Assembly: GCF_003386235.1 (NCBI RefSeq) | Contig: NZ_QRDZ01000057.1 | Span: forward strand, 1 to 37,154 | Source: Cohnella phaseoli | GTDB lineage: Bacteria > Bacillota > Bacilli > Paenibacillales > Paenibacillaceae | Length of the DNA: 37,154 nt | Direction: 5' to 3' | Shown here: positions 18,085-25,955 of the stretch, one piece after another | How the letters are laid out: each line of letters begins with the position of its first letter | Position numbering within the stretch: position 1 is the stretch's first letter | The notes under the pieces: model-generated | Told to the model about the DNA's origin: nothing | The model's input: only the letters and a program-made list of their open reading frames with translations | Database searches by the model: none | Program-made: the position numbers and the translations under genes

Positions 18085-18385
18085 AAGCATTATGGAAAGG
18101 ATCATCTCGATCTTATCGAAAGAAAGAAACGTGGAGAAAGTTATATTGTTCGGATCGAGGGCAAGAGGAGACGCCAGATCAAACTCCGATATCGATCTAG
18201 CGTTGATAGGCGATAATATCCCCCTTTCTCTCCATACGAAGCTGAGAGACAATGTAGGCTTGTATTCGCTAGACATCGTGAGAATGAATGAACTGGACGA
18301 TGAGCTTCTGCTTGAAAGCATAAATAAGGATGGCATACTGTTATACAGCAGGGACGAGGCGGCAGCACTCGCGCCGCATGGATGA
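18068..18385 (+). CDS. MNT-type minimal nucleotidyltransferase (MntA-like antitoxin)
   Basis: This 105-residue protein has the minimal nucleotidyltransferase fold. The nucleotide/metal motif GSRARGDARSNSDID fits GS-x10-DxD exactly, at about residues 30-44. Known MntA antitoxins of this type AMPylate the tyrosine of the partner HEPN toxin's Rx4HxY motif. GGAGGTGATC at 18051-18060 is an almost ideal Shine-Dalgarno sequence with 7-base spacing. The gene overlaps the truncated HEPN frame by 17 bp. It appears intact in length and motif, so it is probably an orphan antitoxin left behind after toxin loss; it may now have another target. The C-terminus (DEAAALAPHG) is not conserved-looking. Confidence 0.85.
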   Translation: MLNLPESIMERIISILSKERNVEKVILFGSRARGDARSNSDIDLALIGDNIPLSLHTKLRDNVGLYSLDIVRMNELDDELLLESINKDGILLYSRDEAAALAPHG

Positions 18386-18487
18386 AGTTCGACGCGGTTC
18401 GGAGCAAGCGGCTCAAACGTAATGGAGTACACCGGATATAGCAATAAGGAAAGGCGCATCAGCAATTAGCAAGTCGGCGCTCAACAC

Positions 18488-18523
18488 AACCTCCATCTGC
18501 CGCAGCGCAGATCGGAGGTTTTT
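18488..18523 (+). promoter_or_regulatory. Hairpin overlapping the ribosome site of the GGDEF-EAL gene
   Basis: AACCTCCATCTGC (18488-18500) pairs with GCAGATcGGAGGTT (18507-18520), 13 pairs with one bulged C, a 6-base loop, then TTT. The 3' arm contains GGAGG (18514-18518), the only Shine-Dalgarno site of the next gene, whose ATG is at 18527. It may be a terminator for the nucleotidyltransferase transcript, or a structure that hides the ribosome site; both are possible from sequence. Confidence 0.55.
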
Positions 18524-18526
18524 GCA

Positions 18527-21439
18527 ATGCTCGACAGGAATTTAAGCTCAGATGTAGAATTGTGTACAACAATCATCGGACTAGAATTCGATAGCGATGC
18601 GGTTTACGGGATGACCTATACGGGAGTGAGGGTTAGAAGAATGCTGAAGGAGCAAATGAGATATTCCCGGCTCGCCAACCTGACGAAGCTGATCAATACG
18701 AAGCTTGAGCTGCGCGAGGTGCTGGAGCATGTAACTACGGCGATCTCCGAGGAAATCGTCCAATGCGATTCCGTAGGGATTTATTTGCCGCAGGCCGATG
18801 GAACGTTTCGCGGCTATGTCGGCAAGCCTGAGGTCATCAACGGTTGGACGCTGGACATGCATGTGATCGATACGGAAATGGATTTGCTGGCCAAAGAAGT
18901 AATCGATACGAAGAAAACGATCTATATTCCCGATACGTCCAAGGACAACCGGCCGGACCCCCGCGCGGTGCAAGGCTTCCAGATCAAGTCGCTGCTGGTG
19001 CTGCCGATCTCCTTCGAGCAGGAACTGTTCGGCCTTGTTTTTCTGTTTGACTACGGCGTGCCGATGAACCTGATGGAATCGGAGATCCAGACGGTCGAGG
19101 CCTACGTGAACATGGCGGCCGTAGCAATACGAAATGCCAGAAATTTGACGCATAAAGAAAATCTTCTCGCCGAAAAGCAGCTGTTGCTGGATGTGACGCG
19201 CGATCTGTCGATGAGCTCGACGCTGCAAGAATGCCTGGACAGCTGCTTTTTCTACTTGGGCAAGGTGTTGGAGAACTGCAATATAGGCGTGCACCTGCTT
19301 GATCCGATTACGGAAAGTCAAATCGCGCCGGCCAAGCTCAGCAAGGACAGCGACTGGACGGAAGAAGACTGGATCCAGACGCATAACCGGATCAAGATTG
19401 ACGAAAGCAACGACCTCGTGTTTCAAGAGGTGATCCGGACAAAACAAGCGATGCTCATCCCGGATGTGTTTAAGGACGGCAGGCCGAATCACGAGCTTTG
19501 CCGTCAGTTCGGGATAAAGGGACTGCTCATGCTCCCGCTGGTAGCGATGAAAGAGGTGCTTGGCGCTATCGCCGTAGTGAAGCTCGACGAGGGGAGCTTC
19601 CTCTACTCGGAGGCGACGCTGCAGTTTGCGCAATCGATCGTCGATGCTACGGCCTCCACCTTATCCAACCTGCTGTATATGGAGAAGCAGGAGAATATCA
19701 TTCAGGAGCGAACATCGGAAATCACGGTTAAGAACGAGGCGTTAGAGCGGGCGATCGCCGAGCTGCGGCAGCTCAGCCGCGAGAAGGAACTGATTCTTAA
19801 CTCCGCGGGGGAAGGAATATTCGGTCTGGATCTTGATCGGAAGATTACGTTCTGCAATGAAGCGGGAGTAACTATGCTTGGATACGACAAGAAGGACGAA
19901 TTGATCGGGCAGCCCTCCTGCATCGTTTTTCAGGAAAGGCAGGATCAGGAGACGGCCGTCGTATTCGAGGGACTTAAAGACAACTTTTACGAGAGCGACA
20001 GCTTCTACCGCAAAGACGGTTCCGTCTTTCCGGTAGAGTACGTCATCTCCGCCATCCGCGAAGGCGACGAGGTCGTAGGGGAAGTCGTCACCTTCAAGGA
20101 CATCACGCAGCGCAAGCAGATGGAAGAGGAGATCAAGTACCGTGCTTACTTCGACGGCTTGACCGATCTGCCGAATCGGCTGCTGCTGAAGGATCGGCTC
20201 CAGCAAGGGCTGTCCCACGCGCAGAGCACAGGCGAGAGATTGGCCGTGCTCTATCTGGATTTAGATCGCTTCAAGTTCATCAACGACTCTCTGGGACATA
20301 GCTACGGCGATCATTTGCTGCGAGACGTGGCCAGGCGGTTGTCGTCCTGCGTGCCGCTCGGCGCGACCGTATCCCGGCAGGGCGGGGACGAATTCACTAT
20401 TTTCCTTCCTCATATCCATACCGAAGACGAAGTGCTGGAAGTGGTTCTGAGAGTCGTGGACGCCTTCTCGGAGCCGTTCGAACTGATGGACAACGAAATC
20501 TACATGAAGGCGAGCATCGGAATTAGTCTATATCCCGATCACGGCGATACGACGGAGACGTTGATCAAGAACGCGGACGCGGCGATGTACAAGTCTAAGG
20601 AAATCTCCGGGAACAGCTATCATTTCTTCCGAGCCGGCATGGACGTGCGAACGATTGAAAGCATTAAATTGGAAAACGATCTGTATAAGGCGCTTGAGCA
20701 AGAGGAGCTTGTGATCTACTACCAGCCGCAGATCGATTATTCGGAGAAACGGATCGTAGGCGTGGAAGCGCTGCTGCGATGGAATCATCCGACTAGAGGC
20801 ATGATCGCTCCGGATCAGTTTATTCCGATTGCCGAAGAGACGGCTCTCATCATCCCGATCGGCGAATGGGTGCTGAAGGAAGCTTGCCTCCAACTGAAAA
20901 GCTGGCTGGAACAAGGCTACGCGCTAAGCAGCATGTCAGTGAACTTGTCGGCGCGTCAATTCGAGCAGAACAACTTGTTTGCGCTGGTCCAGAACGCATT
21001 GTCCGAAGCCGGGCTGCTGCCGGACAGCTTGCAACTGGAGCTGACCGAAAACCTGATTATCAAAAACCAGGAACTGACGCTAAAGACAATGAGAGAATTG
21101 AAAGATCTAGGCGTAAAAATCGCGATAGACGACTTCGGCACAGGCTATTCATCGTTAGGCTATTTGAAGAGCTTGCCGATTGATACGCTGAAGATCGACA
21201 AGTCCTTCCTCCAGGAAATTAAGAGCGAGAAGGACAATGCCGCGATTACCCACACGATTATTTTACTGGCGCGGAATTTGAATTTAAGTGTCGTCGCCGA
21301 AGGCGTAGAGACGAAGGAGCATGTGCAATTTCTGTCGGAGCGGGGTTGTCGTCTGATGCAAGGGTATTATTTCAGCACTCCGATGACGGCTGAAGAATTC
21401 GCATTTCTGATGGACAGAAATATTCTGGAGGTGCAATAG
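18527..21439 (+). CDS. GAF-GAF-PAS-GGDEF-EAL cyclic-di-GMP turnover protein
   Basis: This 970-residue cytoplasmic protein lacks membrane helices. There are two GAF sensor domains (about 60-200 and 215-385), then a coiled coil (about 385-420), a PAS domain with PAC end (about 420-540, KDITQRKQMEEE), a GGDEF domain with the intact signature GGDEF at 619-623, and an EAL domain beginning with the EAL motif at Glu747 (VGVEALLRWNHP). EAL active-site segments are present: SVNLSARQFEQ, LELTENLI, AIDDFGTGYSSLGYL, LKIDKSF and VVAEGVET. Both synthesis and hydrolysis of cyclic di-GMP are therefore possible. The start follows GGAGG, which lies in a hairpin. Its stop codon abuts the start of the next gene, suggesting a joint transcript. 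Confidence 0.93.
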   Translation: MLDRNLSSDVELCTTIIGLEFDSDAVYGMTYTGVRVRRMLKEQMRYSRLANLTKLINTKLELREVLEHVTTAISEEIVQCDSVGIYLPQADGTFRGYVGKPEVINGWTLDMHVIDTEMDLLAKEVIDTKKTIYIPDTSKDNRPDPRAVQGFQIKSLLVLPISFEQELFGLVFLFDYGVPMNLMESEIQTVEAYVNMAAVAIRNARNLTHKENLLAEKQLLLDVTRDLSMSSTLQECLDSCFFYLGKVLENCNIGVHLLDPITESQIAPAKLSKDSDWTEEDWIQTHNRIKIDESNDLVFQEVIRTKQAMLIPDVFKDGRPNHELCRQFGIKGLLMLPLVAMKEVLGAIAVVKLDEGSFLYSEATLQFAQSIVDATASTLSNLLYMEKQENIIQERTSEITVKNEALERAIAELRQLSREKELILNSAGEGIFGLDLDRKITFCNEAGVTMLGYDKKDELIGQPSCIVFQERQDQETAVVFEGLKDNFYESDSFYRKDGSVFPVEYVISAIREGDEVVGEVVTFKDITQRKQMEEEIKYRAYFDGLTDLPNRLLLKDRLQQGLSHAQSTGERLAVLYLDLDRFKFINDSLGHSYGDHLLRDVARRLSSCVPLGATVSRQGGDEFTIFLPHIHTEDEVLEVVLRVVDAFSEPFELMDNEIYMKASIGISLYPDHGDTTETLIKNADAAMYKSKEISGNSYHFFRAGMDVRTIESIKLENDLYKALEQEELVIYYQPQIDYSEKRIVGVEALLRWNHPTRGMIAPDQFIPIAEETALIIPIGEWVLKEACLQLKSWLEQGYALSSMSVNLSARQFEQNNLFALVQNALSEAGLLPDSLQLELTENLIIKNQELTLKTMRELKDLGVKIAIDDFGTGYSSLGYLKSLPIDTLKIDKSFLQEIKSEKDNAAITHTIILLARNLNLSVVAEGVETKEHVQFLSERGCRLMQGYYFSTPMTAEEFAFLMDRNILEVQ

Positions 21440-23095
21440 ATGAGAGCGGCGCGGGCGGTATTGGAATATTTGAAAGGAAGCGGAGTTCGGCACATTTTCG
21501 GCATTCCGGCAGGCTCGGTCAATGCATTCTTCGACGAGCTGTGCGAGTTGCCCGAGCTTGAGCCGGTCGTCGCCAAGCATGAAGGAGCCGCTTCCTATAT
21601 GGCGGCGGCTTACGCGAAGTACGGCGGAGGACTGGCCGTCTGTATCGGCTGCAGCGGGCCCGGAGCGACGAATCTGGTCACGGGAGCGGCCAACGCGATG
21701 CGCGAGCATCTCCCCGTATTGTTCCTGACCGGCGCAGTTCCCGTAAACACGATGGGGTTAAACGCGTCTCAGGAGCTGGAGGTTTCTCCGATTTTTCAAC
21801 CTGTGACGAAGTACAGCGTTATCGTCAAGGATGCCAAGCATCTGCTTGAGGAGCTGGCGAAAGCCCATCGAATCGCCGTATCCGGCGTTCCGGGGCCGGT
21901 TCATATCGCCGTGCCGATCGACGTTCAGCATGCCGATGTCGGCAAGCCGGACATTCCGGCAGGAGCGTCAAGAAAGCCGATGGTTCCGGAGTTGGCTGCA
22001 GTCGAGCGGGCCGCTCGGACGATGCTGGACAATGGAAGGGGCTGCATTCTTGTCGGGCAAGGCGTCAGAGGCTCGGTCGATTTGCTCGTCGAGCTTGCCG
22101 AACTGCTGGAATGGCCGATCATGACGACGCCGCAGGCCAAAGGGTATATTCCGGACGACCACCCGCTGTATGCAGGCATTTTCGGCTTTGCCGGCCACGA
22201 GAGCGCATCGGAGGTCGTCTCCGACGGCTCGTATCGGACTCTGCTGATTGTCGGATCGAGCTTGGGAGAGACGGCCACGAACAACTACAATCCCGGATTG
22301 ACGAGAGGCCGGCGAACCATTCAGCTCGATTTCGACGTTACCGTATTTAATCGGAAATATGAAATCGATATTCCCGTGCTGGGAGACATCCATCTTAGCT
22401 TGCTCATGTTGTTGGACGAGCTTAAGACGCTGGCGTCCGGCGCGAAGCATGGCGAATCCGGCTCAAGCCGCACGAGGGTGGCCGAAAAGGAGTTCACGGA
22501 GGCGGGAAAAGAATACAACACAAGGAATGCGCTGCTCAGCCTTCAGCGCTGCTTGCCGGACGATACTCGATATACGGTAGACATAGGCGAGTTTATGTCC
22601 TATGTGATCCATCATATGCGGGTGCCGGCTCCGGACTGTTACAGTATTAACGTTCATTTCGGCGCCATGGGCAGCGGCATCGGCTCGGCGATCGGAGCGA
22701 AGCTGGCCGAGCCGGACCGTCCGGTCGTATGTATAACGGGCGACGGCTGCTTCTTCATGCACGGAATGGAAATCTTGACGGCGAGAGAGCTCGGCCTGCC
22801 GATTCTGTTCGTCGTAATGAACAATGCCCGTCTGGGGATGGTCTATCACGGGCACTCGCTGCAATTCAACAGAACCCATCCGTCGTTCGGACAGGAAGCT
22901 GTCAACATTACGGCGATGGCCGAGGCCATGGGCATTCCCAGCTTCAGAGCTTGCGGCATGGACGACATTAGCCACGATGTCATTTCCGGGCTTATGCAGG
23001 CGAAAGGTCCTGCCCTTCTTGAGGTCGTTTTGCAGGACAACAACGTTCCCCCTATGGGCGACCGCGTTAAGTTTCTGTCCTCGTTCGGGAAATAA
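21440..23095 (+). CDS. Thiamine-diphosphate enzyme of the acetolactate synthase family
   Basis: This 551-residue protein has the three domains of the pyruvate-oxidase/acetolactate-synthase family. The pyrimidine-binding domain has the catalytic Glu48 in AKHEGAAS and the CSGPGATNLVTG segment. The central domain (about 185-325) includes LYAGIFGFAGHESA. The diphosphate-binding domain has the GDG motif at 434-436 with the closing NN about 28 residues later (VVMNNARLG). The ATG follows the previous stop directly, with GGAGGTG inside the end of the upstream gene, so translation is probably coupled. The product cannot be named: features specific to true biosynthetic IlvB or catabolic AlsS are not clear, and no IlvN partner gene is nearby. 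A decarboxylase or carboligase acting on a 2-oxo acid is likely. Confidence 0.85.
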   Translation: MRAARAVLEYLKGSGVRHIFGIPAGSVNAFFDELCELPELEPVVAKHEGAASYMAAAYAKYGGGLAVCIGCSGPGATNLVTGAANAMREHLPVLFLTGAVPVNTMGLNASQELEVSPIFQPVTKYSVIVKDAKHLLEELAKAHRIAVSGVPGPVHIAVPIDVQHADVGKPDIPAGASRKPMVPELAAVERAARTMLDNGRGCILVGQGVRGSVDLLVELAELLEWPIMTTPQAKGYIPDDHPLYAGIFGFAGHESASEVVSDGSYRTLLIVGSSLGETATNNYNPGLTRGRRTIQLDFDVTVFNRKYEIDIPVLGDIHLSLLMLLDELKTLASGAKHGESGSSRTRVAEKEFTEAGKEYNTRNALLSLQRCLPDDTRYTVDIGEFMSYVIHHMRVPAPDCYSINVHFGAMGSGIGSAIGAKLAEPDRPVVCITGDGCFFMHGMEILTARELGLPILFVVMNNARLGMVYHGHSLQFNRTHPSFGQEAVNITAMAEAMGIPSFRACGMDDISHDVISGLMQAKGPALLEVVLQDNNVPPMGDRVKFLSSFGK

Positions 23096-23122
23096 ATACG
23101 AGCGTGCGGCGTAGTAAGTGCG

Positions 23123-23170
23123 TGTTCAAAAGCTCTGATATACTGCGTCAAGAAGATCGGAGTTTGAACA
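23123..23170. repeat. Imperfect inverted repeat between convergent genes
   Basis: TGTTCAAA (23123-23130) and TTTGAACA (23163-23170) are perfect 8-bp arms, extended inwards by AGCTCTGAT against ATCGGAG with a 2-base bulge. It lies between the stop codons of convergent genes. There is no T-run, so it is at most a weak bidirectional terminator or a relic of a small palindromic element. Confidence 0.45.
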
Positions 23171-23174
23171 AGCT

Positions 23175-23801
23175 CTACAAATGGGCGTAATTGTCCCGAA
23201 TCGCGCTCATGATCGCCGCCATCGTCCGTCCCTTGAAGGCATCGGCGACGGCATTCCCGTCAGGGGAGGCGAAATAGTAGCTGCCATCGGATTCGTTGCG
23301 GTTGAAGCCTAGCTCCGTTAAAGGCTCGAGCAGGGGGAACTCGCCGGGTCCGAGACGTTCGAGCAAATACGCGGTTGGACTAACGGTTACGTCCGCATCG
23401 CCGTCCCCCGTTCGTACCGCGAACAGGTCGCTGTCGTCTCTAACCATCCATTGCCGTTTGGAAAATAGCGAAATCCGTTTTCCTCCCAATGCGGACAGAG
23501 CATCGAGGTTGATGCCGAATATTTCGTTGATCGCGCCGCGAATATCCGCGGCGGATGGCCGGTCCTGGGCACGCTGAAGGGACACCTCGATCGCGGCAGC
23601 GGGCGTGAGGCTGGGATCGGCATGGCCAGGCAACAGCGGCATTTTATTTAGGTCAACTTTGAAAACTTCGTCTACGAATCGAATAATCTCCTCGGCGCTC
23701 GGGCGGTCTTGGCCGTTGATCCGCGAGTCGAGCTGCGCGATTTTGGGAAGTCTTTCGTCCGCTGTATCGGGACGATAGGCTTTTTTTGTCGTATCGGGCA
23801 T
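23175..23801 (-). CDS. Uncharacterised protein with an internal 48-residue duplication
   Basis: This is a 208-residue soluble protein of no recognised family. Residues 31-54 (QDRPSAEEIIRFVDEVFKVD and on) and 79-102 (QDRPSAADIRGAINEIFGIN and on) are two copies of one motif, QDRPSA-x2-I-x4-[NV]-[DE]-E-[IV]-F-x-[VI]-[DN]-L, 48 residues apart; each could form a helix pair. The C-terminal half (about 105-208) contains DSDLFAVRTGDGDADVTVSPT and a predicted helix-strand mix. GGAGG lies 8 bases before the ATG at 23801, so translation looks genuine. It is convergent with the TPP-enzyme gene and divergent from the VOC gene. No signal peptide or membrane helix is seen. Confidence 0.75.
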   Translation of the reverse strand: MPDTTKKAYRPDTADERLPKIAQLDSRINGQDRPSAEEIIRFVDEVFKVDLNKMPLLPGHADPSLTPAAAIEVSLQRAQDRPSAADIRGAINEIFGINLDALSALGGKRISLFSKRQWMVRDDSDLFAVRTGDGDADVTVSPTAYLLERLGPGEFPLLEPLTELGFNRNESDGSYYFASPDGNAVADAFKGRTMAAIMSAIRDNYAHL

Positions 23802-23959
23802 GAGTGGGCCTCCTATCGGTGTAGAGTTGGGAACCTGCTTACGCTTTTGCGGTTGTTGGCTTTATTGACGTTTACGTTATAGCCGCATTTCGACACCAAA
23901 TTCGACGTTAGTAGCCGTTTTCCTGCTTTCCTGACTTTGGGGGAGCGGACATCCCGAAC

Positions 23960-23988
23960 TTTACTATCGAAAATATACTTGGTATAAT
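23960..23988 (+). promoter_or_regulatory. Promoter of the VOC/HxlR gene pair
   Basis: TTTACT (23960-23965) and TATAAT (23983-23988) are separated by 17 bp, 26 bp before the start codon. This is the best-formed sigma-A promoter in the window. Confidence 0.65.
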
Positions 23989-24013
23989 TTCGGTATTAAA
24001 GGAGGGTGATGAG

Positions 24014-24376
24014 ATGTTTGTTCCGGGATTAACAGTGTGGTATAACGTCCGCAGCATTGAGAGTTCTTTGGCGTTCTATACCGAAAAGCTGGGCTTTGAA
24101 GAGCTGTTTCACAATCCGGAGTGGGGCATGGCGATGGTGAAGACGAATACCGACAACTGCGTGATCGGCTTCTCTGAGGCGGAGACGGTCGAGCCTTCGA
24201 CGTCTTCGACCGTTTTTGATGTGACGGATATCGAGGATGCCGTACATAAGCTGCAGGGGGTTGGCGTCAGCTTTGTCGGCGAGATCGAGACGATCGACGA
24301 TTTCGTCAAGCTGGCGACCTTCGCCGATCCGGACGGGCATTCGCTCATGCTGTCGCAGCAGTTGACCGAGCTTTGA
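24014..24376 (+). CDS. VOC-superfamily (glyoxalase/bleomycin-resistance-like) protein
   Basis: This 120-residue protein is a single vicinal-oxygen-chelate module pair. LTVWYNVRSIESSLAFYTEKLGF is the usual N-terminal beta-alpha unit, and FADPDGHSLMLSQ is the conserved C-terminal strand containing a metal-ligand-like position. The ribosome site GGAGGGTGAT is strong. The stop codon TGA overlaps the TTG start of the next gene, so the pair is probably translationally coupled. Members act as dioxygenases, isomerases or drug-binding proteins; the substrate here is unknown. Coupling to an HxlR-like regulator suggests a response to a toxic aldehyde, quinone or drug, which is inference only. Confidence 0.85.
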   Translation: MFVPGLTVWYNVRSIESSLAFYTEKLGFEELFHNPEWGMAMVKTNTDNCVIGFSEAETVEPSTSSTVFDVTDIEDAVHKLQGVGVSFVGEIETIDDFVKLATFADPDGHSLMLSQQLTEL

Positions 24377-24936
24377 GCAAAGAGCAATTCGTTCTGCAGC
24401 TTGCACAGCAGCTGTCGGGGCGCTGGACGATCCCGATTCTGCTTGCGCTTGAGAACAGCGGCGGGAGATTCACCCCGCTGCAGAGACAGCTGGACGTTGC
24501 GCCGGCCCGGCTCAGCGACAATCTGAAGCAGCTAAGCGACGCGGAACTCATCCATCATCTGACTCCTCAGGAGCGTCGCCATCCTCTGCTGCCGGAGTAC
24601 AAGCTGACCGAGAAAGGCAAACTCTACCGCGAGGCGGCCGAAGCGATTCGCAGCTCCGAAGCGCAAATCGGTCACGGAGCGTTGTCCGCCAAAGCTTGGA
24701 ACATGCCCGTACTGGTCGCGCTGAACTATCAGCACGGCCATTTCCAAGAAATTCGGCGCGTGTTGCAGACCGCCACGCCTCGCATTCTATCGACGCGGTT
24801 GGACGAACTGCGCGGTGAGGAGCTGATCGTTAAGAATATCGTCGATCAACCCCGTCCATCGTTCGTCTACGAGCTGTCATCGCTTAGCGAGAAACCGATC
24901 GCGGTTCTGACGACTGATTTGTCCTCCCTGGTATAG
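24373..24936 (+). CDS. Regulator with two HxlR-like winged-helix domains
   Basis: This is a 187-residue protein. The first half (about 1-90) has LSGRWTIPILLALENSGGRFTPLQRQL and LSDNLKQLSDAELIHHL, the HxlR pattern of winged-helix DNA-binding domains. The second half (about 100-187) repeats it as LSAKAWNMPVLVALNYQHGHFQEIRRVLQ and LSTRLDELRGEELIVKNI. Most HxlR proteins are about 110-130 residues with one such domain that dimerises, so this looks like a fused dimer. The start is a TTG overlapping the previous stop (TTGA), without a ribosome site of its own, which implies translational coupling. It probably regulates the gene pair or a nearby detoxification function. Confidence 0.8.
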   Translation: MSKEQFVLQLAQQLSGRWTIPILLALENSGGRFTPLQRQLDVAPARLSDNLKQLSDAELIHHLTPQERRHPLLPEYKLTEKGKLYREAAEAIRSSEAQIGHGALSAKAWNMPVLVALNYQHGHFQEIRRVLQTATPRILSTRLDELRGEELIVKNIVDQPRPSFVYELSSLSEKPIAVLTTDLSSLV

Positions 24937-24954
24937 GCGGACGAAGTACAAAGG

Positions 24955-24993
24955 CACATGTATCTCCTGAACAGGGGGGCGCATGTGTTTTTT
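24955..24993 (+). terminator. Terminator after the VOC/HxlR pair
   Basis: CACATGTATCTCC (24955-24967) pairs with GGGGGCGCATGTG (24975-24987), with one mismatch and three G-T pairs, followed by six T (24988-24993). It lies 18 bp after the stop codon. Confidence 0.7.
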
Positions 24994-25043
24994 ATTTGTA
25001 AAGCAAGGCCAAGAAGGTCAAGCAGAGCAGTTTTTTAACAAAA

Positions 25044-25107
25044 TCCGAAGTGAAGTCAATTTTATCCGTAATGAAGATAAGCATTAGAAGCCGCGATTTT
25101 TTATGAT
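25044..25107 (+). promoter_or_regulatory. Direct repeat and -10 box: candidate AraC-activated promoter
   Basis: ATCCGAAGTGAAGTCAA (25044-25060) and ATCCGTAATGAAGATAA (25065-25081) match at 13 of 17 positions and are offset by 21 bp, two helical turns. TATGAT at 25102-25107 is a -10 candidate, and the proximal repeat ends where the -35 would be (25079-25084), which has no good hexamer. This is the layout of promoters switched on by AraC-type activators, and an AraC gene lies in the same unit (25956). Confidence 0.5.
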
Positions 25108-25152
25108 GGAAGCGTAACCGAAATCGTGTACGATAAGGAGAGGGGAACGAAT

Positions 25153-25899
25153 ATGGCGGCAAACGGGATGTTGACGGAGGAGCAGCTGCAAGGGTACAAA
25201 GACGAGGGGTACGCGATATATCGAAAACCGTTGTTCGGACCGGAAAAAATGCAAAAGCTCACCGATATTTTCGAAGAGCAGTGGGCGGCTGTGGGGCGTA
25301 AGCTGAACAGCGAGCTGGATACGCCGCATTTTCGCGACGAGAGGCTGATGGAATTTCTGCTGGCCGACGAGGTGCTCGATCTGATTGAGCCGATTATTGG
25401 TCCGAATATCGGGCTGTGGTCCAGCCATTTCATCTGCAAGGAGCCGCTGACCGGAAAGCAGACGCCATGGCACGAGGATTCGGCTTATTGGAAGGGGCGG
25501 CTATCCCGCTTTGACAAGATTATCACGGTCTGGTTGGCGATCGATAGAAGCAACAAGGAGAACGGATGCATGAGGGTCATTCCGGGTACTCATCGGAATG
25601 GCTTCTCGGAGTACGAGTGCGTCGACGAAGGACAAAATATTTTTCCGACGGAGATCAAGAGAAGCGAAATCGACGAATCGAAAGCGGTTTACTTCGAGCT
25701 TGAGCCGGGGCAATGTTCCCTGCACGACTCGCGGATTATCCACGGCGCTCCGCCGAACACGAGCCCGAATCGCAGGTGCGGCTACACGATGCGGTATTTC
25801 TCCACGGAGGCCACGGTCTTCCCGGAGGCTAATCCGGGATTCAAGGTTTGGCTGGCGCGCGGCCGGGATCTGGGGGGCAATACGTTCGTGAACGCTTAG
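25153..25899 (+). CDS. Phytanoyl-CoA dioxygenase-like Fe(II)/2-oxoglutarate oxygenase
   Basis: This 248-residue protein has the PhyH-family layout. The metal ligands are visible as His107 and Asp109 in TPWHEDSAYW and His197 in IIHGAPPN; an Arg about ten residues later (NRRCGYTMRYF) should bind 2-oxoglutarate. The start chosen is ATG 25153 after AAGGAGAGGGG. An in-frame GTG 27 bp upstream has no ribosome site. It is followed closely by an AraC regulator gene, a pairing common among sugar- or osmolyte-related PhyH proteins in this bacterial group. It should hydroxylate a small metabolite in the cytoplasm. The substrate cannot be told from sequence, and phytanoyl-CoA itself is unlikely. Confidence 0.85.
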   Translation: MAANGMLTEEQLQGYKDEGYAIYRKPLFGPEKMQKLTDIFEEQWAAVGRKLNSELDTPHFRDERLMEFLLADEVLDLIEPIIGPNIGLWSSHFICKEPLTGKQTPWHEDSAYWKGRLSRFDKIITVWLAIDRSNKENGCMRVIPGTHRNGFSEYECVDEGQNIFPTEIKRSEIDESKAVYFELEPGQCSLHDSRIIHGAPPNTSPNRRCGYTMRYFSTEATVFPEANPGFKVWLARGRDLGGNTFVNA

Positions 25900-25955
25900 G
25901 CCCAAATGCTGCCGAGCCTACGGACGGCTATCCGGAAGATGGAGGGGGAGAGAAC

